Translations under genes and position numbers: made by a program
The notes under the pieces: model-generated
Told to the model about the DNA's origin: nothing
What the model saw: the letters and a program-made list of their open reading frames with translations, nothing else
The model's database searches: none
Origin: Holdemanella sp. MSK.7.32
Lineage (GTDB): Bacteria; Bacillota_I; Bacilli_A; Erysipelotrichales; Erysipelotrichaceae
Reading direction: 5' to 3'
Length of the DNA: 25,771 bases
Assembly (NCBI RefSeq): GCF_024460475.1
Contig: NZ_JANFYN010000033.1
Location: 1-25,771, forward strand
Part shown: positions 6,831-14,543 of the stretch, one piece after another
Layout of the letters: every line of letters begins with the position of its first letter
Numbering within the stretch: the first letter of the stretch is position 1

Positions 6831-7685
6831 TTAGTTTTCCTTTCTTATATATTGTAATGCGATACAACCAAGACCAGTATGTACGGCAATTACAGAACTA
6901 ATATAGTCTATATGAATATTTTGTTCAGGTACACCCTTTTCGATAAAACATTGTTTAAAATGGTTGGCACCCTCTAAAAAATCTGAGTGAATAATATAGA
7001 TATTTGTATGTTCTATATCAATATCATTCATGACTTTATCAATCGCATAGGCATCGGCTCTTTTTTCTGTGCGAACCTTATTTAATACATCGATTCTGCC
7101 TTCTGTACTTTTATTTATATGTAAAACAGGATAGATCTTTAATAAACCCGCAAGTGTAGCAGCCATAGGTGTTAATCTTCCGCCGCGTTTTAAATGTTGA
7201 AGATTTTTGACAAGAATCAATGAGTTGGATTCATCGATTGCAGGTCGAATAATCTCTAATATTTCTTCAGATGATTTGTTTGCATCGACTAATTCCTTGA
7301 TCCAAATCGCAACATGTTTTTCTAATTCACAAGTTGAATACATATCAATTACATGGACATTCATTTCTAATTCTCGTGCAATACTTTGCATGGTTGAAGC
7401 GTTTGTGGATAATCCATTTGTCAATGGAATCGCAAATACAGCATCGTATTCTTTTTTTAGTTCTTCAAATAAATCATAGATTTTTTGATAGGTTGCCATG
7501 CTTGTTTTTGGCATTTTCCCCTTGGCTAATTCTTTATAAATATCTTGTGTTGAAATTTCTAATGTATCTTGGTATGTTGTTTCGTCAATTGTGATTTGTA
7601 AGGGAAGCAGGTAAATACCCAATTCTTTTGCCTGTTCAAAAGATAGATTGGAACCTGTATCCGTTACGACGGCAATTTTTTCCAT
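6831..7685 (-). CDS. degV: DegV family fatty-acid-binding protein
   Basis: DegV/FakB-type proteins bind a fatty acid between two domains and, in Firmicutes with a FakA kinase, present it for phosphorylation. This 284-aa protein has the N-terminal VVTDTGSNLS, the TSMATYQKIYDLFEEL segment, and the central GGRLTPMAATLAGLLKIYPV, all usual for the family. I start at 7685 (MEKIAVVTD): GAGG lies about 9 bases upstream and the peptidase stop codon ends one base before the ATG. The frame is open to 7739 inside the upstream gene, but that extension is not DegV-like. FakA is not in the window, so participation in fatty-acid activation is inference. Confidence 0.92.
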   Translation of the reverse strand: MEKIAVVTDTGSNLSFEQAKELGIYLLPLQITIDETTYQDTLEISTQDIYKELAKGKMPKTSMATYQKIYDLFEELKKEYDAVFAIPLTNGLSTNASTMQSIARELEMNVHVIDMYSTCELEKHVAIWIKELVDANKSSEEILEIIRPAIDESNSLILVKNLQHLKRGGRLTPMAATLAGLLKIYPVLHINKSTEGRIDVLNKVRTEKRADAYAIDKVMNDIDIEHTNIYIIHSDFLEGANHFKQCFIEKGVPEQNIHIDYISSVIAVHTGLGCIALQYIRKEN

Positions 7686-7686
7686 A

Positions 7687-8745
7687 CTAGAATCCTCGAA
7701 TAGTTTGAGCGTCGATGTTTGTGATGATTTCAACCGCAAGTTTTACAGCATTATCATAATCTTCTTCAGAACAGATTCCAAAGGAAGCGTGCGCAAAACG
7801 AACGGGAATACCAATAATGATGGTTGGAATGTTATAGCGGTGAGTAATTCCTGCATTGGTTCCTCCACCTTTTCTTACACTTTCCTGTACAGGAATATTC
7901 TTTTCATGAGCCAAATCAATCGCATAACGCATAAAACGAGGGCTTGTGATATAAGAACGGTCAAACCAACGTAACATTGGACCTTTTTTCAAGGCAGACT
8001 GGATCATGTAGTCTTGTTCAAATGTATCATCACTTGGGCATCCTTCAAAACAAATCGCAATGTTAGGATTTAAGTTTTTGATTGCTGTGTCCATGCCTCT
8101 TTCGCCGACTTCTTCTTGTGTTGTTAATGTGGCTTCAATGTTGTGACTTACATCTTTTAATTGGTGTAGTACATCCATTACGGCTGCACAGCCTATACGA
8201 CAATCAAAGGCTTTTCCTAAGAAAATCTTATGTGCTTCATCATATTTACATGTAACGGCAGGACACATGAAGTTACCTACAGATATATGAAATTCTTCTT
8301 TTACTTCTTGAGCACTTGTTGCGCCTACATCGATTACTAAATCATCAAAATCTACTTTTCCATTACGCTTTTCTTCAGATAAGAAATGAACTGGTTGACT
8401 TGCGACAATACCCGAAATCTTTTCACCTTTATCATTAAGAATCCAGACTTCTCCAGATACAATGTTTTTTGGATCCCATCCACCTAATGGTAAAAAGCGA
8501 ATTGTACCATTTGGCTTGATGGCTTGTACAATAAAACCAACTTCATCGGCATGTGCATCCAAAAGAATCGTTGTTTCATGTTCTTTGTCTTGTTTAAAGT
8601 GCATATACGTATTACGCATTGTATCATCATGAACTTCACAAATATCCTTGACATCTTCCATGGCCAATTTAGATACTTCATCTTCCATGCCACTTGGTCC
8701 AAAGGCAGTTGAGAAGTCAATAATTCGTTTAATTTTTGAATTCAT
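7687..8745 (-). CDS. M42 family metallo-aminopeptidase
   Basis: M42 enzymes (glutamyl aminopeptidase / tetrahedral TET peptidases) trim short peptides with two divalent metals in a cytoplasmic multimer. The 352-aa protein shows LLDAHADEVGFIV (metal-binding His and Asp), DCRIGCAAVMDVL (bridging Asp), TTQEEVGERG (catalytic Glu pair), EGCPSDD (metal Asp), and GGGTNAGITH with the final metal His. It starts at 8745: GGAGG is placed 8 bases upstream, whereas the next ATG upstream is too close to that site, and an open frame back to 8883 has no peptidase features. First gene of the leftward unit, with an extended -10 promoter upstream. The exact substrate cannot be read; older annotations call such proteins cellulase M. 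Confidence 0.92.
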   Translation of the reverse strand: MNSKIKRIIDFSTAFGPSGMEDEVSKLAMEDVKDICEVHDDTMRNTYMHFKQDKEHETTILLDAHADEVGFIVQAIKPNGTIRFLPLGGWDPKNIVSGEVWILNDKGEKISGIVASQPVHFLSEEKRNGKVDFDDLVIDVGATSAQEVKEEFHISVGNFMCPAVTCKYDEAHKIFLGKAFDCRIGCAAVMDVLHQLKDVSHNIEATLTTQEEVGERGMDTAIKNLNPNIAICFEGCPSDDTFEQDYMIQSALKKGPMLRWFDRSYITSPRFMRYAIDLAHEKNIPVQESVRKGGGTNAGITHRYNIPTIIIGIPVRFAHASFGICSEEDYDNAVKLAVEIITNIDAQTIRGF

Positions 8746-8772
8746 ATACATTTCCTCCATAAATTTGTTAAT

Positions 8773-8781
8773 ATTATAGCA
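8773..8781 (-). promoter_or_regulatory. Extended -10 promoter of the M42 peptidase operon
   Basis: Read leftward, TGCTATAAT (8781-8773) is a perfect extended -10 element, about 28 bases from the peptidase start. A good -35 is lacking, which extended -10 promoters tolerate. Confidence 0.65.
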
Positions 8782-8881
8782 CAGATACATATTTGTGGAT
8801 GTGTTTCTGGTCATTTGAATGAATTTGTATTTGGACAAAGGACTAGAATAATTGTATCTTACCAAAAAAGGAGATTTTTGC

Positions 8882-9637
8882 ATGAAAAAAATAATGTCAA
8901 AACTACATTTCAGAAGTATATATAAAACAATCGTATTAACTTTGATCTTATGCTTTGTCTATAACATTGCCTATTTAATGATGAGTGCCTCAGGTATGAA
9001 TGTATATCTTAGACAAAGTCTAGAAGTCGTATTAAGTTTATTGTCGAGTTTAGGTTTCTATTTTATTTGCACAAAGATATGGAAGAAACAAAATTTTTGC
9101 GCATCTGCAATTTTGAAAGTGTTAGTGCTACAAGGTATTTATATTTTAATTGTGAGTGGAATTCTTACAAATCTAGTGAATGTTTGCGCAAATAATACAA
9201 GCTTAATGTTAGTGTTACAACTTATTAGTGCATTCTGCTTAGTTATGATGGTGCCATTCCAGTTGATTTTCTATTATGGATTGATTCACGATAAAAACTT
9301 AAAGGAATTTATTCCTTTTGCACTAAAAAAACACCAGAAATCCATGTTGAACTGGTATTGTACATTACTAATCTGTATTGTTGTGTTTGATACAATGTCT
9401 GGAGGTTTATTTAGTGCAGCACAAGGCTTTAATGCCCAAAGTATTTTAGTTGGATCTATGTATATGGGTAATCCTATGATGTCTTGGATGATGTATTTAT
9501 TCTTGGGAGTTAGCTTTAAGTCGAGTCTTGCAGCTATGTTTACTTATTTGTTTGTGAATTTTTTAATGGGCTTTTTCTATTGCATTCTTGAATTGAATTA
9601 TGTTTCTTATGTAGGAAGTCTTTTAGATGCAGATTAA
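8882..9637 (+). CDS. Polytopic membrane protein of unknown function
   Basis: I do not recognise this 251-aa protein. It is strongly hydrophobic, with about six or seven membrane segments (near residues 16-36, 44-62, 75-98, 108-132, 152-172, 190-208 and 213-240) separated by short basic loops (KIWKKQNF, KKHQKS), giving the look of a small integral membrane protein without catalytic motifs. The start at 8882 is set by AAGGAG at 8868-8873; an in-frame TTG at 8852 has no such site. Its end overlaps recG by 11 bases, so the two are translated from one message. It diverges from the M42 operon across a 136-base intergenic region. Function cannot be inferred from recG. Confidence 0.8.
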   Translation: MKKIMSKLHFRSIYKTIVLTLILCFVYNIAYLMMSASGMNVYLRQSLEVVLSLLSSLGFYFICTKIWKKQNFCASAILKVLVLQGIYILIVSGILTNLVNVCANNTSLMLVLQLISAFCLVMMVPFQLIFYYGLIHDKNLKEFIPFALKKHQKSMLNWYCTLLICIVVFDTMSGGLFSAAQGFNAQSILVGSMYMGNPMMSWMMYLFLGVSFKSSLAAMFTYLFVNFLMGFFYCILELNYVSYVGSLLDAD

Positions 9638-11600
9638 TGAATTGAAAATTACCGGTCGAAGACTTGGTCTTTTAGTAAAGATGAATATCTTAACGGTTGA
9701 GGATCTATTGAAGTATTATCCTTTGCGTTATGATACGGTTCAAACATTGCCCTATTCACAATGGAATGAAAAGGAAAATGTTGTATTCCAAGGCTTGATT
9801 TGTTCAACCGCAAGAGTGATTCGTTTATCTAAGAATCGTTCGATGACTAAGTTTAAAGTCATGTCATGGAATGAAGAATTAAACATTACTTTATTCAATC
9901 GTCCATGGCCATCTCAATTTGGTTTTGGCAAGACGATTACAATTTATGGACAATATCAAGGGAATAATAATGTGGTAGCTTCTACTTATAATTTTAAACC
10001 TTTAGATCAACAATTAGGCTTACATCCAGTATATCCATTGATTGAAGGCTTGAAGCAATCGGATATACAGGCCATTATGAAAGAGGCCCTTAAACATGTG
10101 GATGTTTTGCCTCAAAGAGTACCACAAAGGTATATTGAAAAGTATAAGTTGTTAGATATATCTACGGCTTATAAATGGATTCATTTTCCAGAGAATGAAA
10201 AGCAGCTGCATGCCGCAATTCGTACATTGAAGTATGAAGAGTTTCTATGTTTTCAATGCGTAATGCAGTCGATGCACGAAAAGAAGGAAATTAAAAAAGC
10301 TAAGAAATTTTCTATGGCAACAGTAAAGAAATGGATTTCAGATCTTCCTTTTGAGTTAACGAAGGATCAGCTTTCAAGTATTGACGATATTCTATATGAT
10401 TTAAAGAGCACAAATGTCATGTTTCGCCTTGTTCAAGGAGACGTTGGATGTGGAAAAACAATTGTTGCTCAAATTAGCATGTATGCCAATCAGCTAGCTG
10501 GGTATCAATCGGCTTTGTTGGCACCAACCGAAATCTTAGCCCGCCAACATGTAGATAATATGCATAAATTAGGTTTAGATGCGACTTTATATGTTTCGAG
10601 TTTACCGGCTAAGGAAAAGAAAGAAGTTTTAACGAAACTTGAGAATGGAGAAATATTAAATGTGGTAGGGACACATGCTTTATTTCAAGAAAATGTTATT
10701 TTTAATAAATTAGGACTTGTGATTGCGGATGAGCAACAGCGTTTTGGTGTGAAACAAAGAAGGTCTTTATTAGAAAAAGGCAAGTGTGTTGATTTTCTAA
10801 TGATGTCAGCTACACCGATTCCTAGAACGTATGCGCATTTCTTATATGGTGATATGGATATTAGTTCAATTCATACAATGCCTAAAGGAAGAAAGAGTGT
10901 TGTCACAAAGTATTTTAAAACTTCAAGTATGTCGCCAGTTTTAAAAGATGTATTGAAATATATTCAAGAAGGAAGACAATGTTATGTCGTGTGTCCTGCC
11001 ATTGAAGAGAATGATGAATTTAAAATGCGTAATGTATTTGAAATTTATGAAGGCATGACAAAGACATTAAAAGATATACGTATTGGCTTGCTTCATGGAA
11101 AAATGACAAGTCAGGAAAAGGAAGAAACGATGGAGAAGTTTTCTAAACATGAATTGGATATCCTTGTTTCTACAACGGTTATTGAAGTTGGAATTGATGT
11201 GGCCAATGCGAGTGTGATGGTCATTTATGATGCGCATCGTTTTGGCTTAAGTACTTTGCATCAGCTTAGAGGACGTGTGGCACGTGATAAAAAACAGGGG
11301 TATTGCTTCTTGTTGTCGGCATCGAGTGATCCTCAGGCTATTGAACGCTTAAAAAAGATGGAAGAATTAAAGGATGGCTTTGAAGTATCCAATTATGATT
11401 TGCATATGCGCGGTCCAGGTGATATTTTAGGGATAAGACAAAGTGGTATGCCTTGTCTTGTGTTTGGTGATTTTGAAAAAGACCAGGCCATGATGGAAAC
11501 GTGTATTCATGATGCGAAAGAAATCATACAAGATCAAGTGGATGTGGATTTGTTGTTGTATATTTCAAGGGCTATTGAAAGTGCACAGTATTTTGATTAG
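9627..11600 (+). CDS. recG: ATP-dependent DNA helicase RecG
   Basis: RecG remodels stalled forks and Holliday junctions. The 657-aa protein (family about 680) has an N-terminal wedge/OB region (about 40-130), then helicase motifs: Walker A GDVGCGKT (271-278), LAPTEILARQH (298-308), DEQQRFGVKQR (368-378), SATPIPRT (394-401), and in the second RecA-like half VSTTVIEVGIDV and HQLRGRVARD. The C-terminal GPGDILGIRQSG matches the RecG TRG/bridge region. The ATG at 9627 has AGGAAG 8 bases upstream and overlaps the end of the membrane protein gene. Confidence 0.97.
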   Translation: MQINELKITGRRLGLLVKMNILTVEDLLKYYPLRYDTVQTLPYSQWNEKENVVFQGLICSTARVIRLSKNRSMTKFKVMSWNEELNITLFNRPWPSQFGFGKTITIYGQYQGNNNVVASTYNFKPLDQQLGLHPVYPLIEGLKQSDIQAIMKEALKHVDVLPQRVPQRYIEKYKLLDISTAYKWIHFPENEKQLHAAIRTLKYEEFLCFQCVMQSMHEKKEIKKAKKFSMATVKKWISDLPFELTKDQLSSIDDILYDLKSTNVMFRLVQGDVGCGKTIVAQISMYANQLAGYQSALLAPTEILARQHVDNMHKLGLDATLYVSSLPAKEKKEVLTKLENGEILNVVGTHALFQENVIFNKLGLVIADEQQRFGVKQRRSLLEKGKCVDFLMMSATPIPRTYAHFLYGDMDISSIHTMPKGRKSVVTKYFKTSSMSPVLKDVLKYIQEGRQCYVVCPAIEENDEFKMRNVFEIYEGMTKTLKDIRIGLLHGKMTSQEKEETMEKFSKHELDILVSTTVIEVGIDVANASVMVIYDAHRFGLSTLHQLRGRVARDKKQGYCFLLSASSDPQAIERLKKMEELKDGFEVSNYDLHMRGPGDILGIRQSGMPCLVFGDFEKDQAMMETCIHDAKEIIQDQVDVDLLLYISRAIESAQYFD

Positions 11601-11610
11601 GAGTTTTACA

Positions 11611-12405
11611 ATGGATAAACAGAAGATAGAGAATAAAGCTATATATTTTATGTGCTTATTGAGTATGATATGCATTCTTGTTTTGATTGCTTACTTCTTC
11701 TTTTTGCGTAATGTTGAAATTGATATTATGGCAAATGCGCAATATACGTATGTTGGAGAAAATGGAAATGCGAGTGTGACAGTAAGTGCTAAACAGGGAG
11801 ATCTAAATCAAAGAACACAGGATTTTTTGAACTCTGTTCAATATGAAGTCAGTCCGAATACAGATTTATCAAATGGAGATACAATTCATGTAACGGCAAC
11901 GTATGATGAGGCTTTAGCCAATCAATATCATTATCAGCCAAAAAGTGTTGAAACCGATGTGGTGGTTAAGGGACTTGCCAATCGTTATAGTGCATTAGAG
12001 GATATTCCAAAAGCATTGATTCAGGATGGGAAAGATGCAGCTATAGATTATGTAAAAGATAATCAAGAATCTATATATACTATAGATGGTAAAGAAGATA
12101 AGGCGCCTGGACTTGATAAAATGAAGATTGTCTATTCGGCTTATTTAAAATCAAATCAAAAAAATAATAGTGATCGATTTGTATATATTGTACAAATGAA
12201 TTATGCGTCTGAAATCTTATATTACATGGTATGTATTCCAAATATTAATGATTCAGATTCGATAGATACGCATAATATCTATGGAGAAAAGGCGTATTTA
12301 ACGCAAGATGAATTGGATGGAAAAGATTTTAGTGGATATGTGAATCGTATATATTCATTAAAATATCAAATTGAACAAATAAATAAAGAAGTCAAATCAA
12401 ATTGA
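11611..12405 (+). CDS. Membrane-anchored extracellular protein, unknown function
   Basis: The 264-aa product has one N-terminal membrane segment (about residues 11-33) preceded by a short charged stretch, which predicts an anchor with the rest outside. The exposed part starts with a beta-rich repeat-like section (YTYVGENGNASVTVSAKQG, then NGDTIHVTATYDEALA) of a type found in Firmicutes surface proteins, followed by an alpha/beta region and a charged C terminus. No catalytic motif or lipobox is evident. The start at 11611 is set by TTAGGAG overlapping the recG stop codon; a longer frame from 11509 runs inside recG and is rejected. Co-transcribed with recG by spacing; function not inferable. 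Its last codons form one arm of the shared terminator. Confidence 0.75.
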   Translation: MDKQKIENKAIYFMCLLSMICILVLIAYFFFLRNVEIDIMANAQYTYVGENGNASVTVSAKQGDLNQRTQDFLNSVQYEVSPNTDLSNGDTIHVTATYDEALANQYHYQPKSVETDVVVKGLANRYSALEDIPKALIQDGKDAAIDYVKDNQESIYTIDGKEDKAPGLDKMKIVYSAYLKSNQKNNSDRFVYIVQMNYASEILYYMVCIPNINDSDSIDTHNIYGEKAYLTQDELDGKDFSGYVNRIYSLKYQIEQINKEVKSN

Positions 12406-12416
12406 CTTCTTTATTT
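12381..12416. terminator. Bidirectional terminator shared by two convergent genes
   Basis: AAATAAAGAAGTCAA (12381-12395) pairs perfectly with TTGACTTCTTTATTT (12402-12416) around a 6-base loop, a 15-bp stem. Only 5 bases separate the two convergent stop codons, and both lie within the hairpin. Confidence 0.85.
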
Positions 12417-12803
12417 TAGTTTATTCATTAATTCTTCAAAATCTGGTTTTTCAATTTCATGAAATTCAATGGTAACACTATCGTTATCTTTATAACGTGG
12501 AATCAAATGAACATGGAAATGGTTAACACTTTGTCCTGCAGCTTCATGTACATTACTTAAAATGTTGATGCCATCACAATGTAGAGTTTGTTCCAATTTG
12601 TTGGCAAGCTTACTAGCAACTTCAAATACATGGTTGCGTGTTTCATCTGGACAATCTAAAAAAGAATCACAGTGTTCTTTTGGGACAACAAGCGTATGTC
12701 CATAAGAAGTAGGGTTGATGTCTAGAAAAGCGATAACACTTTCGTCTTCATAGATTTTATTGCTTGGAATTTCACCATTAGCGATCATACAAAAAATACA
12801 CAT
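12411..12803 (-). CDS. hit: HIT-family nucleotide-binding hydrolase
   Basis: Histidine-triad proteins hydrolyse nucleoside phosphoramidates or dinucleoside polyphosphates. The 130-aa product has the family shape: a CIFC pair near the N terminus (as in zinc-binding HIT proteins), FLDINPTSYGHTLVVPKEH, and the triad HFHVHLIPR near residue 100-105. AAGGAGG precedes the ATG. A possible own promoter (TTTTCA, 17 bases, TATTAT read leftward) overlaps the tail of the upstream terminator hairpin, so it may be transcribed independently of the small-RNA candidate further upstream. The Ap4A connection with the YqeK-type hydrolase encoded later in the window is only thematic. Confidence 0.93.
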   Translation of the reverse strand: MCIFCMIANGEIPSNKIYEDESVIAFLDINPTSYGHTLVVPKEHCDSFLDCPDETRNHVFEVASKLANKLEQTLHCDGINILSNVHEAAGQSVNHFHVHLIPRYKDNDSVTIEFHEIEKPDFEELMNKLK

Positions 12804-12845
12804 AAGTATACGTCCTCCTTATTAAAAATAATACATCGTTTTAGA

Positions 12846-12884
12846 TAAAATGAAAAGCCAGACTAAGGGGGTGTCTGGCTTTTC
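12846..12884 (-). terminator. Terminator of the candidate small RNA
   Basis: GAAAAGCCAGAC (12852-12863) and GTCTGGCTTTTC (12873-12884) form a perfect 12-bp stem with a 9-base loop. Read leftward, the tail is ATTTTATC. There is no rightward gene upstream that it could serve. Confidence 0.75.
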
Positions 12885-12958
12885 AATAAGGGGATAGAAA
12901 ATAGTATGAATACCATTTACTGATTTCATACCGGCAAGGTCTTCAAACTCCTTGCTTG
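12846..12958 (-). ncRNA. Candidate C-rich small RNA or hit leader
   Basis: Read leftward from about 12958 there is a compact RNA-gene layout of about 110 bases. An extended -10, TGGTATACT (12973-12965), and an alternative TTGACA (12986-12981) with TATACA (12962-12957) give a start near 12950-12958. Then follow hairpin GCAAGG/CCTTGC (12955-12950 with 12939-12934), hairpin GTATGAA/TTCATAC (12931-12925 with 12910-12904), an unpaired segment containing TATCCCCTTA (12896-12887), and a 12-bp terminator whose loop holds CCCCCTTA (12871-12864). There is no coding frame with a ribosome binding site. The two CCCCUUA motifs resemble the C-rich seeds of RsaE/RoxS-type sRNAs that pair with Shine-Dalgarno regions. 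The alternative is an attenuated leader of the hit gene. Confidence 0.5.
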
Positions 12959-12986
12959 TATAGAAGTATACCATAAGTTGTGTCAA
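12957..12986 (-). promoter_or_regulatory. Promoter of the candidate small RNA
   Basis: Read leftward, two readings are possible: TTGACA (12986-12981) with TATACA (12962-12957), spacer 18; or the extended -10 TGGTATACT (12973-12965) without a good -35. The second leaves the first hairpin intact. Confidence 0.55.
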
Positions 12987-12996
12987 ACAAAATGTG

Positions 12997-13060
12997 AAAA
13001 GTGTGGGAAAATATGTGATTTAACACAAAATTAGTATTTTCACCCCACTTTTTTGTTTTT
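12997..13060 (+). terminator. Orphan terminator-like hairpin
   Basis: AAAAGTG (12997-13003), GGG (13005-13007) and AAAAT (13008-13012) pair with ATTTT (13036-13040), CCC (13043-13045) and CACTTTT (13046-13052), with small bulges. Inside, TGTG (13014-13017) pairs with CACA (13024-13027). A long T-rich tract follows to 13063. No rightward gene lies before it within this gap. Confidence 0.45.
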
Positions 13061-13155
13061 TTTGACTCATTTTACATAATTGATAGTGCTTGCGAGTGTC
13101 AAAAATGGGAAAATTTGGATTTTTCATGAATTATAAATATTGAGAACTAGTTTTA

Positions 13156-13180
13156 TGCTATAATGTAAACTAAGCGGAGG
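13156..13180 (+). promoter_or_regulatory. Promoter and ribosome binding site of the murF operon
   Basis: TGCTATAAT (13156-13164) is a perfect extended -10, and GGAGG (13176-13180) lies 7 bases before the murF ATG. The short leader is about 17 bases. The -35 region (AATATT at 13136-13141) is poor. Confidence 0.7.
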
Positions 13181-13187
13181 TTTTGAG

Positions 13188-14543
13188 ATGATTGTAAAAA
13201 CCATTCAGGAAATAACAAATATGATGCATGCAACTGTGCATGGTGATATTGATGATACAAGAAAAATACATGGTGTTGTGATTGATTCACGACAGGTGAC
13301 AAAAGATGTTTTATATGTACCAATTATTGGTCAAAGGGTAGATGGACATGTATTTGCCAAACAAACAATTGAAGATGGTGCTTTGATTAGTTTGTGGCAA
13401 AAGGATCATCTTCCATATCCGGATTTTCCAGTTATTTTAGTTGATGACACGCTTAAAGCTATGCAAGATCTTGCAAAAGCGTATTTAGATGAGTTACGTC
13501 CATTAGTAATTGGTGTAACGGGTTCTAACGGAAAAACGAGTTGTAAAGATATGTTATATAGTATTTTCTCACAAGAGAAAAAAACACAAAAAACACAGGG
13601 AAATCGTAATAGTGAAATTGGTCTTCCATTAACTATTTTTGACTTTGATGAAGATATTGAAGTTGCGATTTTAGAAATGGGTATGGAAAACAAAGGCGAA
13701 ATTACGCAGTTGACTTCAATTGCACAGCCAGATATTTCTGTGATTACTTCTGTAGGTTCAGCTCACATGGAAAATTTGGGCGGTAGACTTCAGATTGCGC
13801 AGGCAAAATGTGAAATTTTAGAGGGATTAAAAGAAAATGGCTTATTCCTTTATAATCATGAAAGTGAAGAAATAAAGCAGGTTCTTCCTACTTTGAATAC
13901 AGAAAATAAGAAAATCGTATCTTTTGGTCAAGGTGGAGATGTTTCTATCACAAGTGATATTAAATATGATAAAGAAGGAATTGTTTTTAACTGCAATATT
14001 CTAGATGCACCTGTTCATTTACGTGCATTTGGTGATTTTCAGGCCATGAACGCATTGCCGTGTATTTTTATCGCAAAGGCTTGTCAATTAAAAGAGGAAT
14101 CTATTTTAAAAGGATTGGCTGATTTAGAAATGACAAAGATGCGTACACAGCTAATTCCAGTTTCAAATGCGTATATTTTAGATGATACGTATAAATCAAA
14201 TCCAGAAAGTGCAAAGGCAGCTATCGATACATTGATGGAATTGCCTGCGCAAAAACATATCGCCATTTTATCGGATATGTTAGATCTTGGAAGTGAAGAA
14301 AAACAATTGCACTTTGATGTGGGCGAATACGCTAAACAAAAAGGTGTAGACGAACTATATTGTACGGGACCTCTTTCTAGAGAAACAAGTGATGGTTTTA
14401 ATGGAAAGTGGTATGAAACAAAAGATGAGATATATGAAGCTGTTAAACCTTTGTTAGATCAAGATTGTATTGTTTTGATCAAGGGTTCAAGAGCTATGAA
14501 AATGGATACGTTAGTAGATGCATTTAGGGGGAAAAAACAATGA
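13188..14543 (+). CDS. murF: UDP-N-acetylmuramoyl-tripeptide--D-alanyl-D-alanine ligase
   Basis: MurF adds the terminal dipeptide to the UDP-MurNAc-tripeptide, the last cytoplasmic step of precursor assembly. The 451-aa protein has the N-terminal MurF domain with VVIDSRQV, the ATP loop GVTGSNGKTS (109-118), QGNRNSEIGLPLT (typical of MurF), the EMGM segment, and the C-terminal-domain ILDDTYKSNPES motif. It leads the long rightward operon, with its own extended -10 promoter. Its stop overlaps the ligase start by 4 bases (ATGA), coupling it to the enzyme that makes its dipeptide substrate. Confidence 0.95.
   Translation: MIVKTIQEITNMMHATVHGDIDDTRKIHGVVIDSRQVTKDVLYVPIIGQRVDGHVFAKQTIEDGALISLWQKDHLPYPDFPVILVDDTLKAMQDLAKAYLDELRPLVIGVTGSNGKTSCKDMLYSIFSQEKKTQKTQGNRNSEIGLPLTIFDFDEDIEVAILEMGMENKGEITQLTSIAQPDISVITSVGSAHMENLGGRLQIAQAKCEILEGLKENGLFLYNHESEEIKQVLPTLNTENKKIVSFGQGGDVSITSDIKYDKEGIVFNCNILDAPVHLRAFGDFQAMNALPCIFIAKACQLKEESILKGLADLEMTKMRTQLIPVSNAYILDDTYKSNPESAKAAIDTLMELPAQKHIAILSDMLDLGSEEKQLHFDVGEYAKQKGVDELYCTGPLSRETSDGFNGKWYETKDEIYEAVKPLLDQDCIVLIKGSRAMKMDTLVDAFRGKKQ

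Noticed and set aside
8831..8860. TTGGAC with TATCTT as the promoter of the membrane protein gene
   Set aside because: The start site would fall on the ribosome binding site; TAGAAT (8844-8849) lacks a -35 too, so no promoter is called.
11509..11610. Longer N terminus for the membrane-anchored protein
   Set aside because: It lies wholly inside recG in another frame; the ATG at 11611 has a proper ribosome binding site.
12965..12986. TTGACA and TATACT read as one promoter
   Set aside because: The spacer is only 10 bases; the usable readings are the extended -10 alone or TTGACA with the later TATACA.
13062..13090. TTGACT as -35 of murF
   Set aside because: No -10-like sequence occurs at 16-18 bases; the extended -10 at 13156-13164 explains the promoter better.
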